Below are positions 1-8,025 of a stretch of 17,872 bases of DNA, piece after piece. The DNA is from TA-21 sp035620895 (GTDB taxonomy: Archaea; Thermoproteota; Nitrososphaeria; Nitrososphaerales; Nitrososphaeraceae): contig DASPFY010000036.1 of NCBI GenBank assembly GCA_035620895.1, positions 1 to 17,872 on the forward strand, read 5' to 3'. A model generated the notes under the pieces. That model was not told the DNA's origin. It saw only the letters and a list, made by a program, of their open reading frames with translations, and searched no databases. The stretch's first letter is position 1. Each line of letters opens with the position of its first letter. The position numbers and the translations under genes are program-made.

Positions 1-1
1 A

Positions 2-1576
2 AGCAGTATTGCTTTGGTTCCGTATTTTTCAGGGAACAATGCGGTACATGCGCAGGAAACAGAAGATCAAGGACAAGGAGAGGTCAAACACGTAACCTTA
101 ATCGCATCAGAAAAAGAAGTTCAGGTAGCTCCTGATAACGCATTACATCCAGGAGGTATCATGTACAATGCAATGGTATTCAATGGTAGTATTCCAGGAC
201 CGATTATATCAATAGACCAAGGTGATACACTAAACATCACATTAAAGAATGAAGGACAGACTATACACAGTCTTGACTTTCATGCAGGATATGGTCCAGG
301 TAAAGCATTATCTGGCAGCGTGAAACCAGGTGAAGAAAAGACATGGTCACTTACAGGAGAATTCCCAGGTGTATTCATGTATCACTGTGGTGCTGATGGA
401 CTCAATGGAATATGGGAACACATTGCTAACGGAATGTATGGTGGCATAGTTGTTCATCCAACAGACGAAGAACCAGCAAAAGAATTCTATATGGTATTCA
501 GTGAATTGTACAACACAGCTGATCAAGGTCCATTCGTAGGTAGCAATGGAACAGGATCATTTGACATTGGCAAGCTATTATCAAAGAATCCAGACTTGGT
601 ACTGACAAACGGTATGGCTCACAAATATGTCCCAGCAGTTGGTGAAGTAAACAAACTAGAACTTAACAAGGACGCAGAAATATTCCAGGTAACACCGGGT
701 GAATTAACTCGTTGGTACATAGTTAATGCAGGACCAAACGACGGTGTATCATTCCACTTTATCAGCGGAATGCTCAACGTACGAGATGGTAGCAACGAAG
801 CAAATAACGGCTTTGGAACACAGGACATGAATGACGAAACATGGTGGATTCCTCCTGCTTCAGGTTCGGTAATTGAATCAACATTCCCAGACCCAGGTCT
901 GTATGTGGGTGTTGACCATGCAATGGCAGATGTAGTAAAAGGTGGTGCATTTGCAGTAATGGCCTCGGAAAACTCAACTGCAACTGATCATCCAGAAGGA
1001 ACATGTGTCCCAGCAAAAGGTGAAGGCGTAGTATGCACAGAACAACCAGCTGAAACAGCTGAAGGCGCTGAAAACCAAACTGAAGCACAAGCTGAAGGTG
1101 AAACCGGGGAAAATGGAAATGGTGATGGTGCAAACGGAAATGGCGATGAAGGAAATGGAAATGGTGAAAGCGAAGTAACACAAAACGCTACAATGCTCAA
1201 TACCAGCGGCAGTAACATGACTGATAACGGAACAATGATGGCTGGAAACTCAACTGCAGCAGGAAACCAAACCGTATCATCATCTGGCACTGAAGTAACC
1301 ATTGCTCAAGGATCCTCTGCTCCAACTGCTGCCGAATTCTATGTGCCCCCAACTTTAACAGTACCAACTGGTGCAACAGTAACTTGGAAAAATGCAGATT
1401 CTACTCTCCATACTGTAACTTCAGGCAGTGCTGAAAGTGGCGAATCTGGTACAGTATTCGACTCAAGTTATCTTGCAGCAGGAAAAACATTTCAATGGAC
1501 ATTCAGTTCCGCAGGAACATTTGACTACTATTGTACTCTTCATCCTTTTATGAAGGGTCAAGTAGTAGTAAACTAA
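2..1576 (+). CDS. nirK: Copper nitrite reductase NirK with C-terminal plastocyanin-like domain (5' partial)
   Basis: Multicopper oxidase-type nitrite reductase (nitrite to NO); the AOA enzyme is also discussed as acting on hydroxylamine. The reading frame is open to the left edge, ending a signal peptide (...AVHAQE), so the start lies outside; a TTG at 14 is probably internal. Numbering from that TTG, cupredoxin domain 1 shows type-1 Cu ligands H85, C125, H136, M141, type-2 ligands H90 and H124, and catalytic Asp D88. Domain 2 gives H248 (the catalytic-His position, FHFISG) and type-2 H302. Residues 320-425 form a low-complexity linker rich in Gly/Asn/Glu with eight N-X-S/T sequons. Residues 426-520 are a second copper protein, plastocyanin-like, with H466, C507, H510 and M513. 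The protein is exported, outside the membrane. The fused cupredoxin probably passes electrons to or from NirK (inference). Confidence 0.92.
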   Translation, partial: SSIALVPYFSGNNAVHAQETEDQGQGEVKHVTLIASEKEVQVAPDNALHPGGIMYNAMVFNGSIPGPIISIDQGDTLNITLKNEGQTIHSLDFHAGYGPGKALSGSVKPGEEKTWSLTGEFPGVFMYHCGADGLNGIWEHIANGMYGGIVVHPTDEEPAKEFYMVFSELYNTADQGPFVGSNGTGSFDIGKLLSKNPDLVLTNGMAHKYVPAVGEVNKLELNKDAEIFQVTPGELTRWYIVNAGPNDGVSFHFISGMLNVRDGSNEANNGFGTQDMNDETWWIPPASGSVIESTFPDPGLYVGVDHAMADVVKGGAFAVMASENSTATDHPEGTCVPAKGEGVVCTEQPAETAEGAENQTEAQAEGETGENGNGDGANGNGDEGNGNGESEVTQNATMLNTSGSNMTDNGTMMAGNSTAAGNQTVSSSGTEVTIAQGSSAPTAAEFYVPPTLTVPTGATVTWKNADSTLHTVTSGSAESGESGTVFDSSYLAAGKTFQWTFSSAGTFDYYCTLHPFMKGQVVVN

Positions 1577-1581
1577 ATTCC

Positions 1582-1596
1582 TTTTTTCTCTTTTTT
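1582..1596 (+). terminator. T-rich terminator after nirK
   Basis: Two runs of six T within 15 nt begin 6 nt after the nirK stop codon, with no hairpin before them. Archaeal RNA polymerase terminates at such oligo-T tracts. The gene on the other side (ClC) is convergent, with about 100 nt between. Confidence 0.5.
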
Positions 1597-1700
1597 ATAA
1601 AACAAAATTAACCGATTATTACATTCTATCTAGAATTAGTAAATAGGTTCGCAAGGTAAAACTATGTTAAGGTATACTATATTCGTAAAGTCTTGTCTTA

Positions 1701-3632
1701 TTAAGCCCAGTAGTCCTTTAACCTGCTTATGATTTTGTTACCCTTATCTAACTCTTCGTCCTCAGACAAATTGTGAAAAGTATCACTATTGATAACCTTT
1801 TGCAATTTGCCATTACTCTTTTCTAAATCAGGAAAGATTGGATCATTGATATTGTTTAATAAATTGTTTATATCACGTAGCGATAATATTGACAGGACTA
1901 ATTTATTATCATCGGGTGAAATTACTGGAATTTCAGACACACCAGTTTTACTTATCAATTCAAAATAGTTCATAATTGTATCCAAAGGGCGAAGCATGGG
2001 CGGATCAGTTATCATGATAGATTTAACAGTCCTATTCTGTTGAATTTTTGAGACACTTGATAAATCTTCAAAATAAACCATGCCTTCAAATCTATCTTCA
2101 TTATTAGTAACAACTAGTGATTTGACATTTAAATCTCTCATTATCTGCACAGCATCATTTATCGTTGCATTATGATTTATGTTATAGAAATCTGAATTCA
2201 TCACATCTCTTACCAGGTAATTTCTTAACTTCGAATCATGTTTCTTTGCATTTAACAATTGCGTCCTTATATTGGAAACATAATTTTTATAAATATAGTT
2301 ATTTTTACCAGATATAATATTTGATATGATCACCGATATGACAGTGGGAATGAGCAAAGTATAGCTACCGACCATCTCAATGCCAATTACTATAGCAGAA
2401 ATCGGAGTTCTGGTACTCGCGGTAAAGAAAGCAAATATTGATATCAAAGTAGCAGACGTTGTGTCTATAAACATGAAAATTCCAAAAGAGTGAAATAATG
2501 TAATTAAAGCTGAGCCAACAAGACCACCTATAACCAATGAAGGACCAAGTAGACCCGTACTATTCTGTGAAGCATTAGAAACAGATGTCGCAAAGATTTT
2601 CATCACAATTACTGGGAACATAATCCACAGCGGAAAGATTTGATGATTACCAAGAGCTGCTAGTTGTAACCATCCATACCCAGTACCTAGTATTTCGGGA
2701 AAACCAATTGCAAACATACCAATGATAATCCCACCTAGTGCAGGCTTGAAATAAAGTGGAATTCTCATATTTTCAAAATGTTTCTGAAAAATCTGTACCG
2801 CTTTCACATATCCTATTCCTATTATTCCTATGATAGCAGCAATCATACCATATGCTGCTATGGATTGAAGACTTGTTTTTGTGATAAACTCTTGTGGGAT
2901 ATATAGAAAAGAAGGCCAATCTAAAACAATTCCTGAAATAATGTAACTTGTTATTGATGCTAGGAACGCTGGATAAAGCGATTTAATAATGAAATCTCTA
3001 CGATATAGTAATTCTAAACTAAAAATTGCTCCCCCAAAGGGTAACCTTAAGATACCTCCAATCGTTGAACCCATTCCGGCAGCAATTGCAATACGAATTT
3101 CCTCCTGGTCAAGTTTGAAAATTCTACCTATTATTGATGCAAGTGTGGAACCAGTATGCGCTAAGGAATCTTCAACCCCACCACTCATTCCACTCCCTAT
3201 AGCAAGAAAACTGGAGAATGATCTTAAGGATGAAATCTTTAGACTAAATTGATTTTTCTTGTTATGAAATTCATCACTAATCTCATCTATGCCGTTTTTA
3301 CCAATCGCCGTTGATAACCTCATTGAAATTATTCCAATGATTAAACCAACTGACCCTAAAATTACTGGAATAAGCCATGGTTTTAAGACATATAAAGAAT
3401 ATTCCGAAGACAAGTTTGCTACATCTTCTGGATATGGCTGGATGTATCTCACTATATCACTAAGGAAAAATGACGAAAAAATCCTGATAGCTTCATAAGC
3501 CGAAATTACTAATAATCCGGATAGAACTCCTATGATTATCCCGATAACTGTCCATTTCCTCAGGTATACAAGATCAAGGGTTGTCCAGTCAAATCTACCC
3601 ACAAATCTTTCTATATATCTTGATAAATTCAA
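1701..3632 (-). CDS. ClC-family chloride channel/transporter with two CBS domains
   Basis: Membrane anion channel or Cl-/H+ antiporter of 643 residues. Residues about 25-440 are hydrophobic with the ClC fold. GSGMSGGVEDS (147-157) aligns with the canonical GSGGSAGREGP, placing E154 at the gating glutamate; NSTGLLGPSLVIGG (357-370) matches the later GxFxP selectivity motif. Two C-terminal CBS domains follow (about 470-525 and 530-595; VRDVMNS and VKSIMIT starts), which usually bind adenine nucleotides and regulate transport. The start is TTG at 3632: an in-frame stop lies 9 nt upstream and no Met occurs before residue 103. An AT-rich TATA-like stretch about 26 nt upstream suggests a leaderless message. 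It is convergent with nirK. The GREGP motif is degenerate, so channel versus exchanger mode cannot be told. Confidence 0.88.
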   Translation of the reverse strand: MNLSRYIERFVGRFDWTTLDLVYLRKWTVIGIIIGVLSGLLVISAYEAIRIFSSFFLSDIVRYIQPYPEDVANLSSEYSLYVLKPWLIPVILGSVGLIIGIISMRLSTAIGKNGIDEISDEFHNKKNQFSLKISSLRSFSSFLAIGSGMSGGVEDSLAHTGSTLASIIGRIFKLDQEEIRIAIAAGMGSTIGGILRLPFGGAIFSLELLYRRDFIIKSLYPAFLASITSYIISGIVLDWPSFLYIPQEFITKTSLQSIAAYGMIAAIIGIIGIGYVKAVQIFQKHFENMRIPLYFKPALGGIIIGMFAIGFPEILGTGYGWLQLAALGNHQIFPLWIMFPVIVMKIFATSVSNASQNSTGLLGPSLVIGGLVGSALITLFHSFGIFMFIDTTSATLISIFAFFTASTRTPISAIVIGIEMVGSYTLLIPTVISVIISNIISGKNNYIYKNYVSNIRTQLLNAKKHDSKLRNYLVRDVMNSDFYNINHNATINDAVQIMRDLNVKSLVVTNNEDRFEGMVYFEDLSSVSKIQQNRTVKSIMITDPPMLRPLDTIMNYFELISKTGVSEIPVISPDDNKLVLSILSLRDINNLLNNINDPIFPDLEKSNGKLQKVINSDTFHNLSEDEELDKGNKIISRLKDYWA

Positions 3633-3761
3633 TTTGATTTATGGACATTGTGATGATATTATTGGCTGATATTCATTGAGCTCAGTTAATATTTACAATT
3701 TTTGTTAAAATTATTATCCTCATGTATATCTCAAGAACATATTTCATGTGAATCATAAATC

Positions 3762-4013
3762 ATGTTTTTGGATTTTGATAACCTCTCAAGTTTTAATACT
3801 AATTTAAATTACTCAAAAATGGTCAATACAGCAATGAATTTGCTTCTACTAGTAAGTGCTATATTCTGCATAATACTATTACTGTTTATCGCCTATGCGT
3901 TTATCAACAATAGTGATTTCAAATTAATTGACGAAGTTGCAAATTCTGGTACTCTTTCAGAAATTGATACAACATCTGAGAATGACACAACAAATGAGAC
4001 AGAAAATCAATAA
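3762..4013 (+). CDS. Small single-pass membrane protein, unknown function
   Basis: An 83-residue protein I do not recognise. One hydrophobic segment (about residues 24-47, LLLLVSAIFCIILLLFIAYAF) is followed by an acidic, Thr/Asn-rich tail with three N-X-S/T-like sites near the end (NDT, NET). The tail composition resembles extracytoplasmic linkers of archaeal surface proteins, suggesting N-in/C-out topology (inference). It starts at an ATG with a weak TATA-like GTATATC about 35 nt upstream. It sits between the divergent ClC gene and the convergent gene at 4084-4617. Confidence 0.6.
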   Translation: MFLDFDNLSSFNTNLNYSKMVNTAMNLLLLVSAIFCIILLLFIAYAFINNSDFKLIDEVANSGTLSEIDTTSENDTTNETENQ

Positions 4014-4083
4014 TTTGTATAATATATGTATTCTAGTTGACTTTATCTTTGGTTGGAGTAATCCTAATTGGTATCGGTTTGGT

Positions 4084-4617
4084 TCAGCTTACTTTCAAAT
4101 CAAATAGCGCCTGCTCTGTCTTTATTGGAATAAAATTAATTCCCATGACACTTACTTGTAGGGAATATTCCCCTCCTTGATCGAATTTATATGGAATTTT
4201 GACCATTCCTTCGGCTGTGTGTAGCAAAGGTTGTCCGGTTTTCGTAGATGCTCTAAAAACCTCGCTATCGTTATTGGTTATTGCAAAATCATAGTCTACA
4301 TGGACTTGCACTGTTTGCGATGATGGTTGTAAAAATGTAATCGTAAATTGCGAGTCTACGTCTTTTGATACTGGAAAAGGTTGAAGTTGTAAATCAATAT
4401 CTACACTATTTCCATCTGTAGCCGCTTTAGAATCAGCAGCAGTAATTTGCACGGTTTTTGAAATTTGCGTACTATTAGCCACTGTCGCGTTAGTATTATT
4501 TGACAAATCTGAGGTCTGCAAAAAACCAAAACCTGATTCCTTTAGACTAGGAATAATAACAAGTATTGTAAAGGAGAAACAAACTATAAAGAATACTACA
4601 CTAATTTTTTTACTCAT
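4084..4617 (-). CDS. Membrane-anchored or secreted beta-sandwich protein, unknown function
   Basis: A 177-residue protein. An N-terminal hydrophobic segment (residues 5-22, after MSKK) acts as signal peptide or anchor, followed by an Asn/Thr-rich spacer with several sequons (NNT, NAT, NST). From about residue 70 to the end, alternating hydrophobic beta strands (FTITFLQP, VQVHVDYDFAI, YSLQVSVMGINFIPI) look like one Ig-like or cupredoxin-like sandwich. It has no Cys, so it is not a type-1 copper protein. The start ATG is supported by a minus-strand TTTATTA box (4641-4648) about 26 nt upstream, implying a leaderless transcript. I do not recognise a named family. Confidence 0.7.
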   Translation of the reverse strand: MSKKISVVFFIVCFSFTILVIIPSLKESGFGFLQTSDLSNNTNATVANSTQISKTVQITAADSKAATDGNSVDIDLQLQPFPVSKDVDSQFTITFLQPSSQTVQVHVDYDFAITNNDSEVFRASTKTGQPLLHTAEGMVKIPYKFDQGGEYSLQVSVMGINFIPIKTEQALFDLKVS

Positions 4618-4939
4618 TATTTAAGATAAAAATAATTATCTAATAAATCTTACAATATCCAAACCTATAAGAATTTTATTTAGCTTTAATTAAAACCTGA
4701 TGCATCCAAGACTCAATTCAATTTTTGATTGTTGAGTGAATTGTCCAAAGTACTCTTACTGTACATATTGGAGATTAAGGTGTTAGGCAAGCTTTAATGG
4801 GATCCTGATACCGTTCTATAACGTCAATTATTCAGTTTTAGAATATTACTGGGAATCCATAGAAGAGATAATAGCAACAAACATTTTTCCATTATTAAGT
4901 TTCTATATCTTTAATAAGTAAATTCAAGTAATTATTGAT
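4618..4939. promoter_or_regulatory. Divergent promoter region, 322 nt without a gene
   Basis: AT-rich spacer between divergent envelope-protein genes. It holds a minus-strand TATA-like TTTATTA near 4641-4648 for the gene ending at 4084, and a plus-strand TTTAATAA at 4910-4917, centred about 26 nt before the ATG at 4940. I see no RNA gene, long repeat or convincing small ORF in the rest. Confidence 0.45.
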
Positions 4940-6049
4940 ATGTACATGTCTAGGAATTCCTGTACTGCTCATTTTTCCATAATTTCTATCAGTTTGATAT
5001 TGATGGGAACGACTGTAATACAATCAGGCTCTTCGCAAGTTCCTAACACGTTTTCGGTATCTTCAATCATTCTTGGAAATGATAAACCAATCTCTGTGGC
5101 AATTGATGAAAAAACAAGCAAAATCTATGGGACGTTTGCGACCGATAGTGGAGCAAAGAACTTAATTTATGTTATCGATACTGCTCAGAACAAAGTAATA
5201 GACACCATAAAGATTGGATCCGAAAAGAACGACTATCTTTCCAATATTGCATTAGATCCTGACAGGGGACTATTGTATGCAACAGGTCAGCATATCGTTA
5301 ACGAAAATGACACCACGGTTGCATATGATACTGTGTATGTGATCAACTCAACTGACAATAAATTCAAGAGAATTCAATTGTACGGTGAAACTGAAGAAGG
5401 CAAAGAAGGTTCGCTGGCAGGGATATCTATTAATCCTGTTACCAATAAGATATACGTTGGTGCGTTATATCCTGAGGGTGGTAAGCCCGGAATTTATGTG
5501 ATAGATGGAAATACGTTAGAATCTGTCTATATAGATAAATGGCAATATGGTATAAAAGATATTCTATTAGATGCGGAATCTAATTTATTATATGCAGGTG
5601 CAAAATACGACAATATGATTTCCGTAATAGATGAGTCAAATAACCAAATTGTTGATAACATAACAGTGCAAAGTCCAATAGCACTAACTCTTAACCCCGA
5701 GAAAAAGATTTTGTACGAAGCAGGCACTGACGGAAAAGTTAATGCTATAGATCTTTCAAGCAAGAAAAACCTATCAAGTATGCAAGGCGAATTTGTAAAA
5801 AATATTTTGTATAATCCAAATGACAAATTACTCTATATAATTGACCAAAACATGACTAACATTTTGTCCAAAAATTCAAACGGTACCAAAAGTGTGGCGA
5901 TAGGAGTAAATACGACCAACAACATTATCAATAAATTTGAAACAGATTTCATTGTTGAGAATATCCTCATAGATTCCTCAACAGATCAGACATATCTTTT
6001 AGGATATGATGGTAAGAATTCAAAACTATTTATTGCAAAATCACATTAA
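4940..6049 (+). CDS. Secreted seven-bladed YVTN-type beta-propeller protein
   Basis: A 369-residue exported protein. The N-terminus is a signal peptide or anchor (hydrophobic residues about 12-27, then QSGSSQVP). The rest is seven repeats of the YVTN/NHL-like kind, each with a pattern like hydrophobic-x-hydrophobic-D/N-P-x-x-x-x-hydrophobic-Y: at about residues 53 (VAIDEKTSKIYG), 103, 162, 207, 248, 288 and 342. Seven blades close a propeller ring. Such proteins are frequent at archaeal cell surfaces, where they bind partners; no catalytic motif is visible. An ATG two codons in (4946) could be the start, but the TATA-like box at 4910-4917 fits 4940 as a leaderless start. The ligand is unknown. 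Confidence 0.78.
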   Translation: MYMSRNSCTAHFSIISISLILMGTTVIQSGSSQVPNTFSVSSIILGNDKPISVAIDEKTSKIYGTFATDSGAKNLIYVIDTAQNKVIDTIKIGSEKNDYLSNIALDPDRGLLYATGQHIVNENDTTVAYDTVYVINSTDNKFKRIQLYGETEEGKEGSLAGISINPVTNKIYVGALYPEGGKPGIYVIDGNTLESVYIDKWQYGIKDILLDAESNLLYAGAKYDNMISVIDESNNQIVDNITVQSPIALTLNPEKKILYEAGTDGKVNAIDLSSKKNLSSMQGEFVKNILYNPNDKLLYIIDQNMTNILSKNSNGTKSVAIGVNTTNNIINKFETDFIVENILIDSSTDQTYLLGYDGKNSKLFIAKSH

Positions 6050-6241
6050 AACTATTCAAGATCAAGAACTACTAAAATGTCATATTACTCTCATAGCATT
6101 CGGTATTCAGTAGACAAAATCAAGTAGAAAATGTATTCAGTGTCAGGAAGAATGATGATTTCTAATAGAACTCTTTTTGTCCATTCAGATCATGTGCTGA
6201 CGGTATCATAAAGATATACTATGATATCATTGATTAATAGA

Positions 6242-6382
6242 ATGATAAATCATATGCAAAAAAGATACTTTTGTTTTGAATGTGGTACAAATGTTCTTGA
6301 AGACAAGATGGAAAATAGAATAGCGGATTGGTTTGGTATCTGTAAACGATGTAATAAGAATAATGTTTATTCAGTTGATTAA
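6242..6382 (+). CDS. Small zinc-ribbon-like protein, unknown function
   Basis: A short ORF of 46 codons plus stop. From the internal ATG at 6254 it reads MQKRYFCFECGTN..., ending YSVD. Two CxxC knuckles (C11/C14 and C34/C37, numbered from 6242) are 19 residues apart, the standard spacing of a single zinc ribbon. Three in-frame ATGs exist (6221, 6242, 6254). I chose 6242 because an AGATATAC box lies about 26 nt upstream. Many such one-domain zinc proteins in archaea are transcription- or translation-associated, but nothing here tells which. The intergenic spacing says it is monocistronic. Confidence 0.55.
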   Translation: MINHMQKRYFCFECGTNVLEDKMENRIADWFGICKRCNKNNVYSVD

Positions 6383-6583
6383 ATCAAGCCAAATCGTTAA
6401 TTTGTTATAGTATGATTGGCTGTATTGCTGTATTCTCTTATCACCTCCCTCTCTCCAAGATGTCCCAATAACTATATCATATTTTCAATAATCTTATTTT
6501 GGTGATTTGTATATCGCAGAATAATATTTTTTCATTAATTAATTTAATTATTTCAATAAATTTTTGGATCTACAATATGAGTA
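6383..6583. other. Intergenic region with an 8-bp tandem repeat and a 16S-tail-like 9-mer
   Basis: About 200 nt between two small genes. GCTGTATT occurs twice in tandem (6419-6434), followed at 6440-6448 by ATCACCTCC, identical to the conserved 3' tail of 16S rRNA. Read on the minus strand this is a full Shine-Dalgarno, but the only ORF behind it is about 15 codons. The last 60 nt are AT-only-like, with a CAATAAATTT box that fits a leaderless start at 6584. Confidence 0.3.
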
Positions 6584-6823
6584 ATGTTTTTGAGTTACAG
6601 GAATAGTCTTGACGCCTTGATAACTCTTTTGAGTTTAGGCGGCAAAATTGCGCGAGCCTCAAACCATTTATCGCTCATGTTTAATGGTCTAAAATATTAT
6701 TCATTAGAAGTAACCATAAACGGGGATCATTATCTAATACAAGCATTTGAGCAAGAAGCATCTGACTTATTTGATGCCGTAATAGCTATATTTGAGGAAA
6801 AAAACCGCCATAACAAAAATTGA
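6584..6823 (+). CDS. Small conserved-looking hypothetical protein
   Basis: A 79-residue protein with no signal peptide, Cys or recognised motif. An N-terminal amphipathic helix (LDALITLLSLGGKIARASN) precedes two beta-like strands (KYYSLEVTINGDHYLIQAF) and an acidic C-terminal helix (EASDLFDAVIAIFEEK), an alpha-beta-beta-alpha plan. The start ATG at 6584 has an AATAAATTTT box centred about 25 nt upstream; the ATG at 6577 is in another frame and stops after nine codons. A function cannot be given. Confidence 0.5.
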   Translation: MFLSYRNSLDALITLLSLGGKIARASNHLSLMFNGLKYYSLEVTINGDHYLIQAFEQEASDLFDAVIAIFEEKNRHNKN

Positions 6824-6874
6824 AAAAATTTTCAGAAAATCAATTTTATTGGACTTGAATTTTTCCTAAATAGA

Positions 6875-6898
6875 ATTAGTTAATTAATTAGTTAATTA
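6875..6898. repeat. 12-bp direct tandem repeat (two copies)
   Basis: ATTAGTTAATTA is repeated exactly twice head to tail, and each unit contains TTAATTA palindromic sequence. It lies about 50-75 nt before the TTG at 6951. It could be an operator or merely AT-rich slippage. Confidence 0.6.
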
Positions 6899-6950
6899 AT
6901 CCATCAAGATTTCGTTAGATTATTATCTTTGACTTGCTTAATTCAATCTA

Positions 6951-7313
6951 TTGCAAACAAATGGCAATGATTGGATCAATCTTACCGTAAAATTTAGTAG
7001 TAACTGTAAGTCTTGTGGAAAAAAAATATCAAAAGGTGAATTGGCATTATGGTCAAGATCAAATAAATCAATAAAACATGTTGAGTGCCATACTATAGAT
7101 TTGTCAAACCCAGCCTATGTTTCAATTAATTCTAAACAGCTAAAATGTGCTATATGCGGTTCGTTAGCTGGATGCACTGAATGTGAATTTGAGAAAGATT
7201 GCGATAGAACACTTGTTTCACAATTATGCGTTTGTAAGAAATGCTATGATGATAAAAAGGCCTTGGAAAATTATTATGTTATCAACTCTCTTGTTGCTGG
7301 CAAAAAGCCATGA
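6951..7313 (+). CDS. Cys-rich zinc-finger protein with PARP-type-like CCHC site
   Basis: A 120-residue protein with two metal-binding parts. C19-x2-C22 ... H43-x2-C46, with the ISKGE after the first pair, resembles the PARP-type zinc finger (CCHC), though the loop is shorter than usual. Residues 66-98 hold eight more Cys (C66-x2-C69-x5-C75-x2-C78-x5-C84-x8-C93-x-C95-x2-C98), enough for two further zinc ions. The start must be TTG at 6951: an in-frame stop lies at 6939-6941 and there is no in-frame ATG near. It is possibly nucleic-acid binding (inference from the finger type). It is preceded by a tandem repeat and followed, with a separate promoter, by the DnaJ-ferredoxin gene. Confidence 0.62.
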   Translation: MQTNGNDWINLTVKFSSNCKSCGKKISKGELALWSRSNKSIKHVECHTIDLSNPAYVSINSKQLKCAICGSLAGCTECEFEKDCDRTLVSQLCVCKKCYDDKKALENYYVINSLVAGKKP

Positions 7314-7388
7314 TTGATATTTTCGGTTTTGTCAGAATTGTTAATGATCTCCATTATTATTGGATTTCCCCCATCTTATGAAAAGTGA

Positions 7389-7398
7389 TTAAATAATA
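7389..7398 (+). promoter_or_regulatory. TATA box of the DnaJ-ferredoxin gene
   Basis: TTAAATAATA is centred about 26 nt before the ATG at 7419, the archaeal TATA-to-start spacing, so the mRNA should begin at or next to the start codon. Confidence 0.5.
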
Positions 7399-7418
7399 GG
7401 TACTGGTAGTCTAATTGG

Positions 7419-7994
7419 ATGGATAATCAGGGCTATTATGCAATCCTTGGAGTCTCACAAAAGGCAAATTTTCAAGAAATTAAAAAATCATATCGAAAGC
7501 TTGCAAAAAAATATCACCCTGACAGAAACAAATCCCCCAATGCAGAAGAGACAATCAAAAAAATTAATCAAGCATTCGAAATTCTATCTGATAGGAAGAA
7601 AAGAAAACAATACGATTTAGAAGCATCTAATATTTTCGATGCAAAGGATTCCAATTACGAAGAAAATTTGTCAGATCAAAAGCAAAGGAATTCATATAAT
7701 TTTACAAAGGCTGAAACTAAAAGTAATCTTGGTTATGATAACTTACTTTTAGATACTATCAAAAGTAGATTTCATATTCTAATTGAACCAAGCTTGTGTT
7801 TGGCATTTGGTGGATGTGAAACCATAGCACCAAAAGTATTTGTAGTTGATAAAAACAAGCACATTAATCCAAAGGCAAGAGTCCGATCTGAGACGGCTGA
7901 TACTCTAGATAGGATCGTTATGGCAGCTCAAGCTTGTCCGACAAAGGCAATAAAGATAATCGATAGATATACCGGAAATCAAATATATCCTTGA
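7419..7994 (+). CDS. DnaJ-ferredoxin fusion protein (DnaJ-Fer)
   Basis: 191 residues, two domains. The N-terminal J-domain (4-66) has the HPD motif at 33-35 needed to stimulate the DnaK ATPase; no Gly/Phe region or zinc domain follows, so this is a J-protein of type C. The C-terminal ferredoxin-like domain (about 115-185) has C127-x5-C133 and C173-P. Compared with archaeal CxxDxxCxxxC...CP ferredoxins, the second ligand position is F130 and the fourth motif Cys is A137, leaving three Cys, which suits a [3Fe-4S] cluster. The same fusion is known in Thaumarchaeota and plant chloroplasts and was reported as a transfer from the plant lineage. Its likely role is chaperoning or redox sensing (inference). 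It is convergent with the CoA-binding gene. Confidence 0.88.
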   Translation: MDNQGYYAILGVSQKANFQEIKKSYRKLAKKYHPDRNKSPNAEETIKKINQAFEILSDRKKRKQYDLEASNIFDAKDSNYEENLSDQKQRNSYNFTKAETKSNLGYDNLLLDTIKSRFHILIEPSLCLAFGGCETIAPKVFVVDKNKHINPKARVRSETADTLDRIVMAAQACPTKAIKIIDRYTGNQIYP

Positions 7995-8025
7995 AAGAGT
8001 CAGTAATACTGAGAGCTATCGTTAA

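Noticed and set aside
774..1302. Long minus-strand open frames opposite nirK
   Set aside because: They mirror the repetitive linker codons and have His/Leu/Phe-rich, protein-unlike composition; nirK on the plus strand is certain.
3650..3669. C/D box sRNA-like GTGATGA ... CTGA with 9 nt between
   Set aside because: No convincing C' and D boxes or terminal stem follow, and it overlaps the promoter of the ClC gene; chance match in AT-rich DNA is likely.
6152..6200. Second C/D-like pair, ATGATGA and CTGA 38 nt apart
   Set aside because: No internal D'/C' boxes and the flanks do not pair.
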